Below the pieces are notes generated by a model, which saw only the letters and a program-made list of their open reading frames with translations, was not told the origin of the DNA and made no database searches. Shown piece after piece: positions 33,804-42,538 of a stretch of DNA of 64,000 nt. Source of the stretch: Mycolicibacterium sp. TUM20985 (lineage in GTDB: Bacteria; Actinomycetota; Actinomycetes; Mycobacteriales; Mycobacteriaceae); contig NZ_AP027291.1 of NCBI RefSeq assembly GCF_030295745.1, positions 5,394,001 to 5,458,000 of the forward strand, read 5' to 3'. Every line of letters begins with the position of its first letter. Within the stretch, counting starts at the first letter, position 1. The position numbers and the translations under genes are program-made.

Positions 33804-35159
33804 ATGAGTTCGGATCGGGTCACCACCGCGGTCGCCGCCTATCGCGCGGCGGCCGCGGAGCTGGCCGAGCTGGACTGCGACGCGTTCAGCCACACCGAAC
33901 TCCTGGAGCTCCTCGGCGAGGTGGAGACCGTCACGTGGGCGATGCCGACCCTCGAACACCGGGTCATCGCCCGCCTGCAACGCGAAGCCGCCCCGACCGC
34001 GCTGGGCGCGAAGTCCTTGAAGGACGTCCTCACCCAACGGTTGCGAATCTCGGGCCGCGACGCCGCCCGCCGCCTCGCCGAGGCCACCGAACTGGGCCCC
34101 CGCACCGCGTTCACCGGGGAACCGTTGGCGCCGGTCTACGAGTCGACTGCCGTCGCGCAGTCCGCGGGACGGATCGGGCCCGAACACGTCACCGTGATCA
34201 GCGACTTCTTCACCACACTGCCGCACTGGGTGGACCCCACCACCCGCGAACAGTGCGAGACCGACCTGCTGAGGGTGGCGACCAAGTTCGGACCCGACGA
34301 CCTCCGGCGAGCCAGCGCACGACTGGCGATCCTGATCGATCAGGACGGCCCCGAACCCGATGACCGCGACCGCGCCCGCAAACGTCAGGTGCACCTGGGT
34401 CCGCAGCAGCCCGACGGGATGAGCCGCATCACCGGCTGGCTCACTCCCGAGGCGCGCGCCACCTGGGAACCGATCCTCGCCAAACAGGGCGCCCCGGGCA
34501 TGTGCAACCCCGATGACTGCACACCGTGCACCTCCGGCACCCCGAGCCAAGCCCAGATCGACGCCGACACCCGCACCCTCGGCCAGCGCCAGCACGACGC
34601 GTTCGTCGCCCTGGGACGCACCGCGCTGTCCTCGGGAGAACTCGGCCAGCACAACGGGTTACCGGTCACGGTGATCGTGTCCACCACGGTGCAAGACCTC
34701 GAAGCCGCCGCCGGGTCCGGGATCACCGCGGGTGGGACCGCGATCCCGATGGCCGATCTGATCCGGATGGCGTCGCACGCGACGCACTACCTGGTGGTGT
34801 TCGACCAGCACACCGCCGAGGTGCTGCACTGCGGGCGGTCCAAGCGGATCGCCCCCACAGCGCATCGCATCGTGCTGCACGCCCGCGACCGCGGGTGCAC
34901 CAAACCCGGCTGCACCGTCCCCGGCTACGGCACCCAGGTCCACCACGTCAACGGCTGGGCCAAGAACCACGGACAAACCAACATCGACGAAGAAGTCCTC
35001 GCCTGCGGCGCGGACAACCGCCTCGCCGAACACGGCTGGACCGTCACCATCGGACCCAACGGCGTCGAATGGATCCCACCCCCCGAACTCGACACCGGCC
35101 AACCCCGCATCAACTACCACCACCACCCGCAGCGGTTGCTCGCCGAACCGGGGCCCTGA
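33804..35159 (+). CDS. DUF222/13E12-repeat protein with HNH domain, SOS-regulated
   Basis: This 451-residue protein has the DUF222 domain over about the first 300 residues and an HNH nuclease-like domain near the end (RDRGCTKPGC, then VHHVNGWAKNHGQTN and LACGADNRLAEHG). The usual final His pair of the HNH motif reads Asp-Asn here, so cleavage activity is uncertain. Members are multi-copy in mycobacteria (13E12/REP13E12 family) and several are known LexA targets. The start at 33804 is set by the promoter overlap with the SOS box. The N-terminal extension in the longer frame would translate the operator. A role in repair or mobile-element biology is inferred only. Confidence 0.88.
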   Translation: MSSDRVTTAVAAYRAAAAELAELDCDAFSHTELLELLGEVETVTWAMPTLEHRVIARLQREAAPTALGAKSLKDVLTQRLRISGRDAARRLAEATELGPRTAFTGEPLAPVYESTAVAQSAGRIGPEHVTVISDFFTTLPHWVDPTTREQCETDLLRVATKFGPDDLRRASARLAILIDQDGPEPDDRDRARKRQVHLGPQQPDGMSRITGWLTPEARATWEPILAKQGAPGMCNPDDCTPCTSGTPSQAQIDADTRTLGQRQHDAFVALGRTALSSGELGQHNGLPVTVIVSTTVQDLEAAAGSGITAGGTAIPMADLIRMASHATHYLVVFDQHTAEVLHCGRSKRIAPTAHRIVLHARDRGCTKPGCTVPGYGTQVHHVNGWAKNHGQTNIDEEVLACGADNRLAEHGWTVTIGPNGVEWIPPPELDTGQPRINYHHHPQRLLAEPGP

Positions 35160-35229
35160 AGAGTGCTTCCGCACGACTGCGAGCCCAACGGTTGCCGAAA
35201 CCGCGAAGACCCTGTTCCGTGTATCAACG

Positions 35230-36591
35230 ATGACCGACAACGTGCTCATCGTGCACTGGCACGATCTTGGTAGACATCTCGGCGCCTACGGTCACGCGGA
35301 CGTGCACAGCCCGCGGCTGGACCAGCTGGCCGCCGAGGGCATCCTGTTCACTCGCGCGCACGCGACCGCGCCGCTGTGCTCGCCGTCGCGGGGATCGCTG
35401 TTCACCGGGCGCTATCCGCAGAGCAACGGGCTCGTCGGACTGGCCCACCACGGCTGGGAGTACCGGGCGGGTGTACGCACGCTGCCCCGGCTGCTCGGCG
35501 AATCCGGTTGGTACACGGCACTGTTCGGTATGCAGCACGAGACGTCGTTCCCGAGCCGCCTCGGCTTCACCGAGTTCGACGTGTCCAACTCGTACTGCGA
35601 GTACGTCGTCGAACGAGCCGCGACCTGGTTGCGAGACCCTCCCGCGGAGCCGTTCCTTCTCACCGCGGGCTTCTTCGAGACGCACCGACCGTACCCCCGC
35701 GACCGCTACGAACCCGCGGACGCCGGCGCGGTGGAGCTGCCCGACTACCTGCCCGACCGGCCCGACGTGCGGCAGGACCTCGCCGACTTCTACGGCTCGA
35801 TCGCCGTGGCCGACGCCGCGGTGGGCCGGCTGCTCGACACCCTGGCCGAGACGGGTCTGGACGCCTCGACGTGGGTGGTGTTCATGACCGACCACGGACC
35901 CGCCCTGCCACGGGCCAAGTCGACGCTCTACGACGCCGGCACGGGGATCGCCATGATCGTGCGCCCGCCGACCCGACACGGGATCGCCGGTCACGTCTAC
36001 GACGAACTCTTCAGCGGCGTCGACCTGGTACCGACGCTGCTCGAGCTGCTGGGCGTCGCCGTACCCGACGACGTCGACGGGGTGTCGCACGCCGAGGCCC
36101 TGCGGCAGGAGCAGCCGGTGCCGGTGCGCCAGGAGGTCTACACGATGAAGACCTACCACGATTCGTTCGATCCGATCCGCGCGATCAGGACGAAGGAGTT
36201 CAGCTACATCGAGAACTACGCGGCGCGACCCCTCCTCGACCTCCCGCTCGACATCGCAGCGAGCGCCCCCGGCCGGGCGGTCGAGGCGTCCAGCGCGACA
36301 CCGCGCCCGAGCCGCGAACTGTACGACCTGCGCAACGATCCCACCGAGCGGTACAACCTGCTCCTCGGCGCGCCCAGCGACGAGGCGGAAGCCACGGCCA
36401 ACGAGTTGTCGTTGCTGCTCAACGACTGGCGAATGAAGACCAACGACGTCATCCCGTCAGATTTCGCGGGGACCCGGATCTCGGCCAGGTACACCGAAAC
36501 ATACATGCACGTCAACGCAATTCAGCTCCCCAGCCGATCGGCCCTGGCAGCCGGACGGGGCATCGAAGAGGAAGCCCGCGCGCCACAATAG
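35230..36591 (+). CDS. Sulfatase of the formylglycine type
   Basis: This 453-residue enzyme hydrolyses a sulfate ester. The signature CSPSRGS (in APLCSPSRG) provides the Cys that becomes formylglycine. FMTDHG and the C-terminal ELYDLRNDPTERYNL are typical of the family. The N-terminal metal motif, normally Asp-Asp, reads HDLG, so one calcium ligand is a His. There is no signal peptide, so it should act in the cytosol. It lies 76 bp before the sulfotransferase gene, which suggests that it removes or recycles the sulfate that neighbour adds. Confidence 0.86.
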   Translation: MTDNVLIVHWHDLGRHLGAYGHADVHSPRLDQLAAEGILFTRAHATAPLCSPSRGSLFTGRYPQSNGLVGLAHHGWEYRAGVRTLPRLLGESGWYTALFGMQHETSFPSRLGFTEFDVSNSYCEYVVERAATWLRDPPAEPFLLTAGFFETHRPYPRDRYEPADAGAVELPDYLPDRPDVRQDLADFYGSIAVADAAVGRLLDTLAETGLDASTWVVFMTDHGPALPRAKSTLYDAGTGIAMIVRPPTRHGIAGHVYDELFSGVDLVPTLLELLGVAVPDDVDGVSHAEALRQEQPVPVRQEVYTMKTYHDSFDPIRAIRTKEFSYIENYAARPLLDLPLDIAASAPGRAVEASSATPRPSRELYDLRNDPTERYNLLLGAPSDEAEATANELSLLLNDWRMKTNDVIPSDFAGTRISARYTETYMHVNAIQLPSRSALAAGRGIEEEARAPQ

Positions 36592-36655
36592 TTGCGCTCG
36601 TGACGATTCGAATCGTGGTGCGGACGCGGACTGGGCAACGCCATTTCGATCCGGC

Positions 36656-36661
36656 TAGGCT
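36656..36661 (+). promoter_or_regulatory. -10 box of leaderless stf0-cysD-cysNC promoter
   Basis: TAGGCT ends 6 nt before the ATG at 36668. The sulfotransferase operon can thus be expressed independently of the sulfatase. Confidence 0.5.
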
Positions 36662-36667
36662 CTCGAC

Positions 36668-37468
36668 ATGGCCACCCCGCCCGCCTATCTGGTGCTTGCC
36701 TCGCAGCGGAGCGGCAGCACCTTGCTCGTCGAATCGCTCAGGGCCACCGGGGTCGCGGGCGAGCCGCAGGAGTTCTTCCAGTACCTGCCGACCACCAGCA
36801 TGTCGCCGCAACCGCGGCAGTGGTTCGACGGCGTCTCCGACGAGTTGATCCTGCGTCTGCTGGACCCGCTCGACGAGGGCAAGCCCGACCTCGCGCCACC
36901 CGAGATCTGGCGCGATTACATCCGCACCGTGGGTCGCACGCCCAACGGGGTGTGGGGCGGCAAGCTGATGTGGAACCAGACGCCGCTGCTTCTGCAGCGC
37001 GCCGAAGGACTGCCCGACCGGTCCGGCACGGGCCTGCTGTCGGCGATCCGCGACGTGGTCGGCACCGACCCGGTCCTGGTGCACGTCTACCGCCCCGACG
37101 TGGTGTCGCCGGCGGTGTCGTTCTGGCGCGCGGTGCAGACCAGGGTGTGGCGTGGCAGGCCCGATCCCGTCCGCGACGCGCGCGCCGAATATCACGCCGG
37201 CGCCATCGCGCACGTGGTGACGATGCTGCGCGACCAAGAGGAGGCGTGGCGGGCGTGGTTCGCCGAGGAACAAATCGACCCCATCGATGTGTCTTACCCG
37301 GTGCTGTGGCGAAACCTGACCGAGGTGGTGGGTACGGTCCTGGAGGCGCTCGGGCTCGACCCCCGGCTCGCCCCGGCGCCGGTGCTGGAACGCCAGGCCG
37401 ATCACCGGTCCGACGACTGGGTGGATCGCTACCGCAGGGACGCGGAGAAGGAAGGTCTTCCGGTATGA
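36668..37468 (+). CDS. stf0: Stf0-like sulfotransferase (trehalose 2-sulfotransferase type)
   Basis: This 266-residue enzyme transfers sulfate from PAPS. The PAPS-binding loop is SQRSGSTLL. GGKLMWNQ and SPAVSFWRAVQTRVWRG match the Stf0 family, whose characterised members make trehalose-2-sulfate, the first step of sulfolipid synthesis in M. tuberculosis. The length matches the family. Its stop overlaps the cysD start (ATGA), which couples sulfate transfer to sulfate activation. No sulfolipid acyltransferase or polyketide synthase is nearby, so the product here may be free trehalose-2-sulfate. Confidence 0.88.
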   Translation: MATPPAYLVLASQRSGSTLLVESLRATGVAGEPQEFFQYLPTTSMSPQPRQWFDGVSDELILRLLDPLDEGKPDLAPPEIWRDYIRTVGRTPNGVWGGKLMWNQTPLLLQRAEGLPDRSGTGLLSAIRDVVGTDPVLVHVYRPDVVSPAVSFWRAVQTRVWRGRPDPVRDARAEYHAGAIAHVVTMLRDQEEAWRAWFAEEQIDPIDVSYPVLWRNLTEVVGTVLEALGLDPRLAPAPVLERQADHRSDDWVDRYRRDAEKEGLPV

Positions 37469-38388
37469 CGGTTCAGACGCGGGACGACACCCACGTCGAG
37501 GAACTACGGCTGCTCGAGGCCGAGTCGGTGCACATCATCCGCGAGGTGGTCGCCGAACTGCAGCGACCGGTGCTGCTGTTCTCGGCGGGCAAGGACTCGA
37601 TAGTCCTGCTTCGGCTGGCCGAGAAGGCCTTTCGGCCGTCACCCCTGCCCTTCCCGGTGCTGCATGTCGACACCGGCCACAACTTCGGTGAGGTCATTGC
37701 GTTCCGCGACCGCCGGCTGGGCGAGCACGGTCACAAGCTGATCGTCGGCTCGGTGCAGGATTCGATCGACAGCGGGCGCGTGCAAGAGGTCGGCGGACCC
37801 GCGGGGTCACGCAATCGGCTTCAGACCCGCACGCTGCTCGACGCTCTGGAAGCCGGCGGTTTCGACGCCGCGTTCGGTGGAGCGCGCCGCGACGAGGAAC
37901 GCGCCAGGGCCAAGGAACGCATCCTGTCCTTTCGCGACGAGTTCGGCCAGTGGGACCCGCGGGCGCAACGGCCCGAGCCGTGGTCGCTGTACAACGGCAG
38001 GATCAAGAAGGGCGAACAGGTCCGGGTGTTCCCGCTGAGCAACTGGACCGAGTTGGACATCTGGCGCTACATCGAATTGGAGAACCTCGAGCTGCCGTCG
38101 ATCTACTTCGCCCACGAACGCGAGGTGGTCGCCAGGGACGGCATCCTGCTCGCCGTGTCGGAGTACGTGCAGCCCACCGCCGATGAGACCGCCGCCGTCG
38201 AATGGGTCCGCTACCGCACCGTCGGCGACCTCACCATCACCGGCGCGGTCCGTTCCCACGCCATCGACATCACCGGTGTGATCGCCGAGATCTCGGCCGC
38301 GACGGTGTCGGAGCGCGGTGAGACCCGCGCCGATGACCGGACGTCGGTGGCGGCGATGGAAGACCGGAAACGCGAGGGGTACTTCTGA
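37465..38388 (+). CDS. cysD: Sulfate adenylyltransferase small subunit
   Basis: This 307-residue PP-loop enzyme makes adenosine 5'-phosphosulfate from ATP and sulfate together with CysN. SAGKDSIVLL is the PP-loop. HVDTGHNF, GGARRDEE and the C-terminal DRKREGYF are CysD signatures. It overlaps the sulfotransferase stop by 4 bp and its own stop shares one base with the cysNC start (TGATG), so all three are translationally coupled. Confidence 0.95.
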   Translation: MTVQTRDDTHVEELRLLEAESVHIIREVVAELQRPVLLFSAGKDSIVLLRLAEKAFRPSPLPFPVLHVDTGHNFGEVIAFRDRRLGEHGHKLIVGSVQDSIDSGRVQEVGGPAGSRNRLQTRTLLDALEAGGFDAAFGGARRDEERARAKERILSFRDEFGQWDPRAQRPEPWSLYNGRIKKGEQVRVFPLSNWTELDIWRYIELENLELPSIYFAHEREVVARDGILLAVSEYVQPTADETAAVEWVRYRTVGDLTITGAVRSHAIDITGVIAEISAATVSERGETRADDRTSVAAMEDRKREGYF

Positions 38389-40259
38389 TGGGGGCGAGGT
38401 CGCTCCTTCGCATCGCCACGGCGGGTTCGGTGGACGACGGCAAGAGCACGCTGATCGGCCGGCTCATGCACGACACCGACAGCCTCCCGCTGGATCACCT
38501 CGAAGCCGTCACCGACGATGAGGGTGTCGCCGATCTGGCGGCGCTGTCGGACGGGCTGCGGGCCGAGCGCGAGCAGGGCATCACGATCGACGTCGCCTAC
38601 CGCTTCTTCTCCACCGAGTCGCGCAGCTACATCCTGGCCGACACCCCCGGCCACGAGCGCTACACGCGCAACATGTTCACCGGCGCCTCCAACGCGCACG
38701 TCGCGATCCTTCTCGTCGACGCCCGGGCGGGTGTGCTGCGCCAGACCCGCAGGCATGCCAGGATCGCAAAGCTGTTGGGCATCAAGCACTTCGTGGCAGC
38801 GGTGAACAAGATCGACCTGGTTGACTTCGACCAGGGTCGGTTCGACGAGGTGGCCGCCGAACTACAGCAGATGGCCGCCCGCCTCGGGGGTGCCGAGCTG
38901 TCCGTCATCCCCATCGCCGCCAAGCACGGGGACAACGTCGTGCACCGCTCCGAGAACACGCCCTGGTACCCCGGGCCGACGCTGCTGGAGTATCTCGAGG
39001 GCATCGAGCTGTCCGCGCCGCAACCCGAGGCCGCCAAGCTACGGCTCCCGATCCAGTGGGTCTCCCGGCCCACCACCGACGAGAGAAGGCGTTACACGGG
39101 CCGGCTGGCAGCGGGAACCATCAGCGTCGGGGACCCCGTCGTCTCCCTCCCGGCGGGCACCCGCTCCACCGTCACCGCCGTCGACACGCTCGACGACGGC
39201 CGCGCGACCGCCGTTGCGCCGCTCTCGGTTTCGATCGAGTTGGCCGATGACATCGACGTGGGCCGTGGCGACGTATTCATCAGCGGCGCCGACGACGCCA
39301 CGGCGCCGGTGCTGGCCCGTGAACTCGACGCCACCGTGTGCTGGTTCGCCGAGACACCGCTGCGCGCCGGGGACCGGGTCGCGCTGAAGCAGACGACCAA
39401 GACGGTGCGGGCGACGGTGCAGGCGTTGCACACGCGGTTGGACCCCGAGACGCTCGACGAGCTCGACAATCCAGTCGAGTTGTCGCTCAACGACATCGGC
39501 GAGGTGACACTGCGGACGAGTTCGGTCGTGATCGCCGACTCGTACTCCGACAACCGGGACAGCGGCGCGTTCATCCTGATCGACGAGACGTCCAACGACA
39601 CCATCGGCGCCGGCACCATCATCGAGCCGCGCGAGGTGAAGCCAGGCACGCAGAGCCGCAACGACGTTCGCTGGCATCCGTCCGCATTGGACCGCAAGCA
39701 CCGCTGGTCGGCGACCGGTCAGCGCGGCGCCACGATCTGGTTCACCGGTCTGCCCGCCTCGGGCAAGTCGACGGTCGCCGTGGCCGTCGAGCGCGCCCTC
39801 GTCGAAGCCGGCGACGTCGCCTATCTGCTCGACGGTGACAACATTCGCCACGGACTGTCCGACGACCTCGGCTTCTCCGCCGGGGATCGAGCCGAGAACA
39901 TCAGGCGCGTGGGCCATCTCACGCGTTTGTTCGCCGACGCCGGGGTGGTCGCACTGGCGTCGTTGGTGTCGCCGTTGAAGTCCGACCGCGAGATCGCCCG
40001 CGCCCTCAACGACGCCGCCAAGCTGCCGTTCATCGAGGTGTACCTCTGCACGTCGGTGGCCGAGTGCGAGCGTCGCGATCCCAAGGGTCTGTATGCCCGC
40101 GCCAGGGCCGGGGAGTTGAAGGGCCTCACCGGCGTCGACGCACCGTACGAGCCGCCAGAGAACCCCGATCTGGTGCTCGACACCGCGGGCGCCGACGTCG
40201 ACGAGCTGGTGGCCAAGGTCCTCGAGGTGCTCGACGCCAAACGCCGAGTGGCCAGTTAA
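38388..40259 (+). CDS. cysNC: Bifunctional sulfate adenylyltransferase large subunit / APS kinase
   Basis: This 623-residue fusion activates sulfate fully to PAPS. The N-terminal GTPase (CysN) has the P-loop GSVDDGKST (13-21), DTPGHE and NKID, followed by two beta-barrel domains. The APS kinase (CysC) begins near 445, with P-loop GLPASGKST (454-462), DGDNIRHGL and KGLYARARAG. Both active sites look complete. The stop codon TAA lies inside a 59-bp palindromic repeat, so the last residues (Val-Ala-Ser) are encoded by that element. Confidence 0.95.
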   Translation: MGARSLLRIATAGSVDDGKSTLIGRLMHDTDSLPLDHLEAVTDDEGVADLAALSDGLRAEREQGITIDVAYRFFSTESRSYILADTPGHERYTRNMFTGASNAHVAILLVDARAGVLRQTRRHARIAKLLGIKHFVAAVNKIDLVDFDQGRFDEVAAELQQMAARLGGAELSVIPIAAKHGDNVVHRSENTPWYPGPTLLEYLEGIELSAPQPEAAKLRLPIQWVSRPTTDERRRYTGRLAAGTISVGDPVVSLPAGTRSTVTAVDTLDDGRATAVAPLSVSIELADDIDVGRGDVFISGADDATAPVLARELDATVCWFAETPLRAGDRVALKQTTKTVRATVQALHTRLDPETLDELDNPVELSLNDIGEVTLRTSSVVIADSYSDNRDSGAFILIDETSNDTIGAGTIIEPREVKPGTQSRNDVRWHPSALDRKHRWSATGQRGATIWFTGLPASGKSTVAVAVERALVEAGDVAYLLDGDNIRHGLSDDLGFSAGDRAENIRRVGHLTRLFADAGVVALASLVSPLKSDREIARALNDAAKLPFIEVYLCTSVAECERRDPKGLYARARAGELKGLTGVDAPYEPPENPDLVLDTAGADVDELVAKVLEVLDAKRRVAS

Positions 40260-40303
40260 CCCACGCTTCGGGTGCCAAATCGTGAGATAAGTAGCCACTC
40301 GCG
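40245..40303. repeat. 59-bp palindromic intergenic element, copy A
   Basis: The ends CGAGTGGCCAGTTA and TAAGTAGCCACTCG pair at 12 of 14 positions, and inner CACG/CGTG extends the hairpin. Copy B at 43971-44029 has the same length and conserved arms with a diverged loop (about 42 of 59 identical). It supplies the cysNC stop codon and may act as a terminator. Confidence 0.7.
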
Positions 40304-40340
40304 CGCGATGAAGCGTTAGCATTCGGCGCGGCTGTCCATG

Positions 40341-40364
40341 CCGTCAATTCAATTCCGTCAATTC
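40341..40364 (+). promoter_or_regulatory. Direct repeat CCGTCAATTC upstream of the cyclase-like gene
   Basis: CCGTCAATTC occurs at 40341 and 40355, 14 bp apart, within 20 bp of the ATG at 40382. It may be an operator or an AT-rich leader. Confidence 0.3.
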
Positions 40365-40381
40365 TTCGATGGGTGTACCGA

Positions 40382-42538
40382 ATGGCTCGAGTGGCTCATT
40401 TGTCGATGCGTGGCAACACACCCCGGCTTCGGGCTCTGGGGTTCCAGTCGAAACTGCTCGTGCTGCTCCTGACCGTGAGCGTGATCTCGGTGCTGATCGC
40501 GGGCGCGATCGGATACGTCTCGGGCACCAATTCGCTGCGGGCCACCGAATATCAGCGCCTGACCCAGTTACGCGAATCGCGAGCGCGCGAGATCACCGCC
40601 TACTACCAATCCATCGCGAACGGCGCGTCGATCGTGACGCACGGAGCCACCGCGGTCGGCGCCTCCCGCGACTTCAACGCCGCCTTCGCCGAACTCCAGG
40701 CAACACCACCGCCACCGACCGCTCAGGCGGCATTGTCGAACTACTACGAAACGGTATTCGGTCCGCAACTGGCCAAGGCGACCGGAAAGGACGTCGACGC
40801 CACGCTGTTCGAGCCCACCTCCAACGCGGCCGCCTACCTGCAGAACGCGTACACGGTGCCCGCCCAGGGAGACTTCGCCGCCGCCCTGGAGGTCGACACG
40901 GCCGGTGATCCAAGCGCGTGGTCGGCGGCGAACGCGAAGTACCAGCCGTTCTTCGCAGACCTGACCACCCGTTTCGGATTCGAGGACGCCTTGATCCTCA
41001 ACACGTCCGGCGACGTCGTCTACACCGCCTACAAGGGCACCGACCTCGGCACGAACGTGCTCACCGGCCCGTACAAGACCACCGAGCTCGCGGCTACCTA
41101 TCGTGATGCGGTACAGGCGGTTTCGGTAGACGAGACGTTCGTATCCGACTTCGAACGGTACGCACCGTCGTACGGCAAGCCCACCCCGTGGGTCTTGACG
41201 CCGATCGGCAGCGGTGGCGTCATCACCGGTGTGCTGGCGCTGCAGCTGTCACTCGATCAGATCAACGCCGTGATGACGGGTGACGGAGATTGGGAGTCCG
41301 ACGGGCTCGGGAGGTCTGGCGAGACGTATCTCGCCGGCCCCGACAAGCTGATGCGCTCGGCGTCCAGAGAACTGCTCACCGACCCGGCGAATTACGAGAA
41401 GGAGGTCGTCGCCAACGGCACCCCGGAGGACGTCGCGAAGCGTGAGGTCGAAGTCAAGGGCAGTGTGCTCCTTCAACCGGTCGACACCCTCGCCGTCAAT
41501 CGGGCGCTGGTCGGCGAATCCGGTGTCACCACCGCGGCCGACTACATCGGACCCGAGGCCCTGGTCGCCTACGCACCACTGGACATCCCCGGCCTCGACT
41601 GGGTGCTGGTCGCCAAGGTGGATGAATCGGAGGCCTTGGCACCGGTCAACGCCTTCGCCCGCAACCTCGGGCTGTCGATCGCGGCGATCGTGTTGGCGGT
41701 GTGTCTGATCGGCCTGCTGTTCAGTCGGATCTTCACCAGACCGCTGACGAGACTGGCCGAAGCGGTGCGACGGGTCAGCGGGGGTGAACGCGGCGTGGCG
41801 GTGCCGGTGACGACCAAGGACGAAGTCGGCGATCTCGGTGCGGCATTCAACGAGATGAGCAACGCGCTGCAAGTCAAACAGGAGTTGATCGACGAGCAGC
41901 GGGCGGAGAACGACCAGCTTCTCGCCAGCCTCATGCCGGAGACCGTCGCGCGGCGGTATCGCGAGGGTGAAGCGACCATCAGCAGTGACTTCCGCGATGT
42001 CACCGTCATCTACGCCGAACTCGTCGGCTTCGACGCCTTCGCCCGCGCCACGTCATCAGATGTCTCGGTCGGCTTGCTGAACTCGATCATCGAAGGTATC
42101 GACGAGGCCGCCGAGCGACACGGGATCGAGCGGGTTCGGCACCTGCACAACGGTTTCCTCGCCACGTGCGGGTTGGTCGTACCGAGGGTGGACCACGCCA
42201 GCCGAACCGTGGCGTTCGCCAGTGAACTCACCGAGATCATCGAGCGCACCAACATTCAGCACGACGCCGAACTCGCCATCCGCGCCGGGATCGACAGCGG
42301 AGCCGTGTCCAGCGGCCTGATCGGCCAGCGCTCCAAGGTCTACGACCTGTGGGGTGAAGCGGTCGACCTGGCTCACCGCGTGCACGCAGCCACGAAGGGT
42401 CCCGGCGTGTTCGTCAGCAGCCGTGTGCACGATGCGCTCGACGGCATCTACACATTCGGCACAGCCGGTGTCGTGCCCGGCGGGGGCGGGAGCGAGACCA
42501 TCTGGGCTCTCCAGACCACCGCGCAGCGACTGTCATGA
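40382..42538 (+). CDS. Transmembrane sensor with HAMP and degenerate class III cyclase domain
   Basis: This 718-residue protein has a membrane helix (about 24-46), an extracytoplasmic Cache-like sensor of about 390 residues, a second helix (about 440-460), a HAMP linker (TRPLTRLAEAVRRVSGGE) and a cyclase homology domain (about 535-700). Catalytic positions are changed: the first metal Asp is Glu546, the second is Asn590, the base-selecting Lys is Arg586 and the transition-state Asn is Asp662. Only Asp655 and Arg666 are kept. Cyclic nucleotide synthesis is therefore unlikely. It overlaps the MscS-type gene by 4 bp. The pair recalls Rv2435c-Rv2434c of M. tuberculosis (from memory). Confidence 0.85.
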   Translation: MARVAHLSMRGNTPRLRALGFQSKLLVLLLTVSVISVLIAGAIGYVSGTNSLRATEYQRLTQLRESRAREITAYYQSIANGASIVTHGATAVGASRDFNAAFAELQATPPPPTAQAALSNYYETVFGPQLAKATGKDVDATLFEPTSNAAAYLQNAYTVPAQGDFAAALEVDTAGDPSAWSAANAKYQPFFADLTTRFGFEDALILNTSGDVVYTAYKGTDLGTNVLTGPYKTTELAATYRDAVQAVSVDETFVSDFERYAPSYGKPTPWVLTPIGSGGVITGVLALQLSLDQINAVMTGDGDWESDGLGRSGETYLAGPDKLMRSASRELLTDPANYEKEVVANGTPEDVAKREVEVKGSVLLQPVDTLAVNRALVGESGVTTAADYIGPEALVAYAPLDIPGLDWVLVAKVDESEALAPVNAFARNLGLSIAAIVLAVCLIGLLFSRIFTRPLTRLAEAVRRVSGGERGVAVPVTTKDEVGDLGAAFNEMSNALQVKQELIDEQRAENDQLLASLMPETVARRYREGEATISSDFRDVTVIYAELVGFDAFARATSSDVSVGLLNSIIEGIDEAAERHGIERVRHLHNGFLATCGLVVPRVDHASRTVAFASELTEIIERTNIQHDAELAIRAGIDSGAVSSGLIGQRSKVYDLWGEAVDLAHRVHAATKGPGVFVSSRVHDALDGIYTFGTAGVVPGGGGSETIWALQTTAQRLS

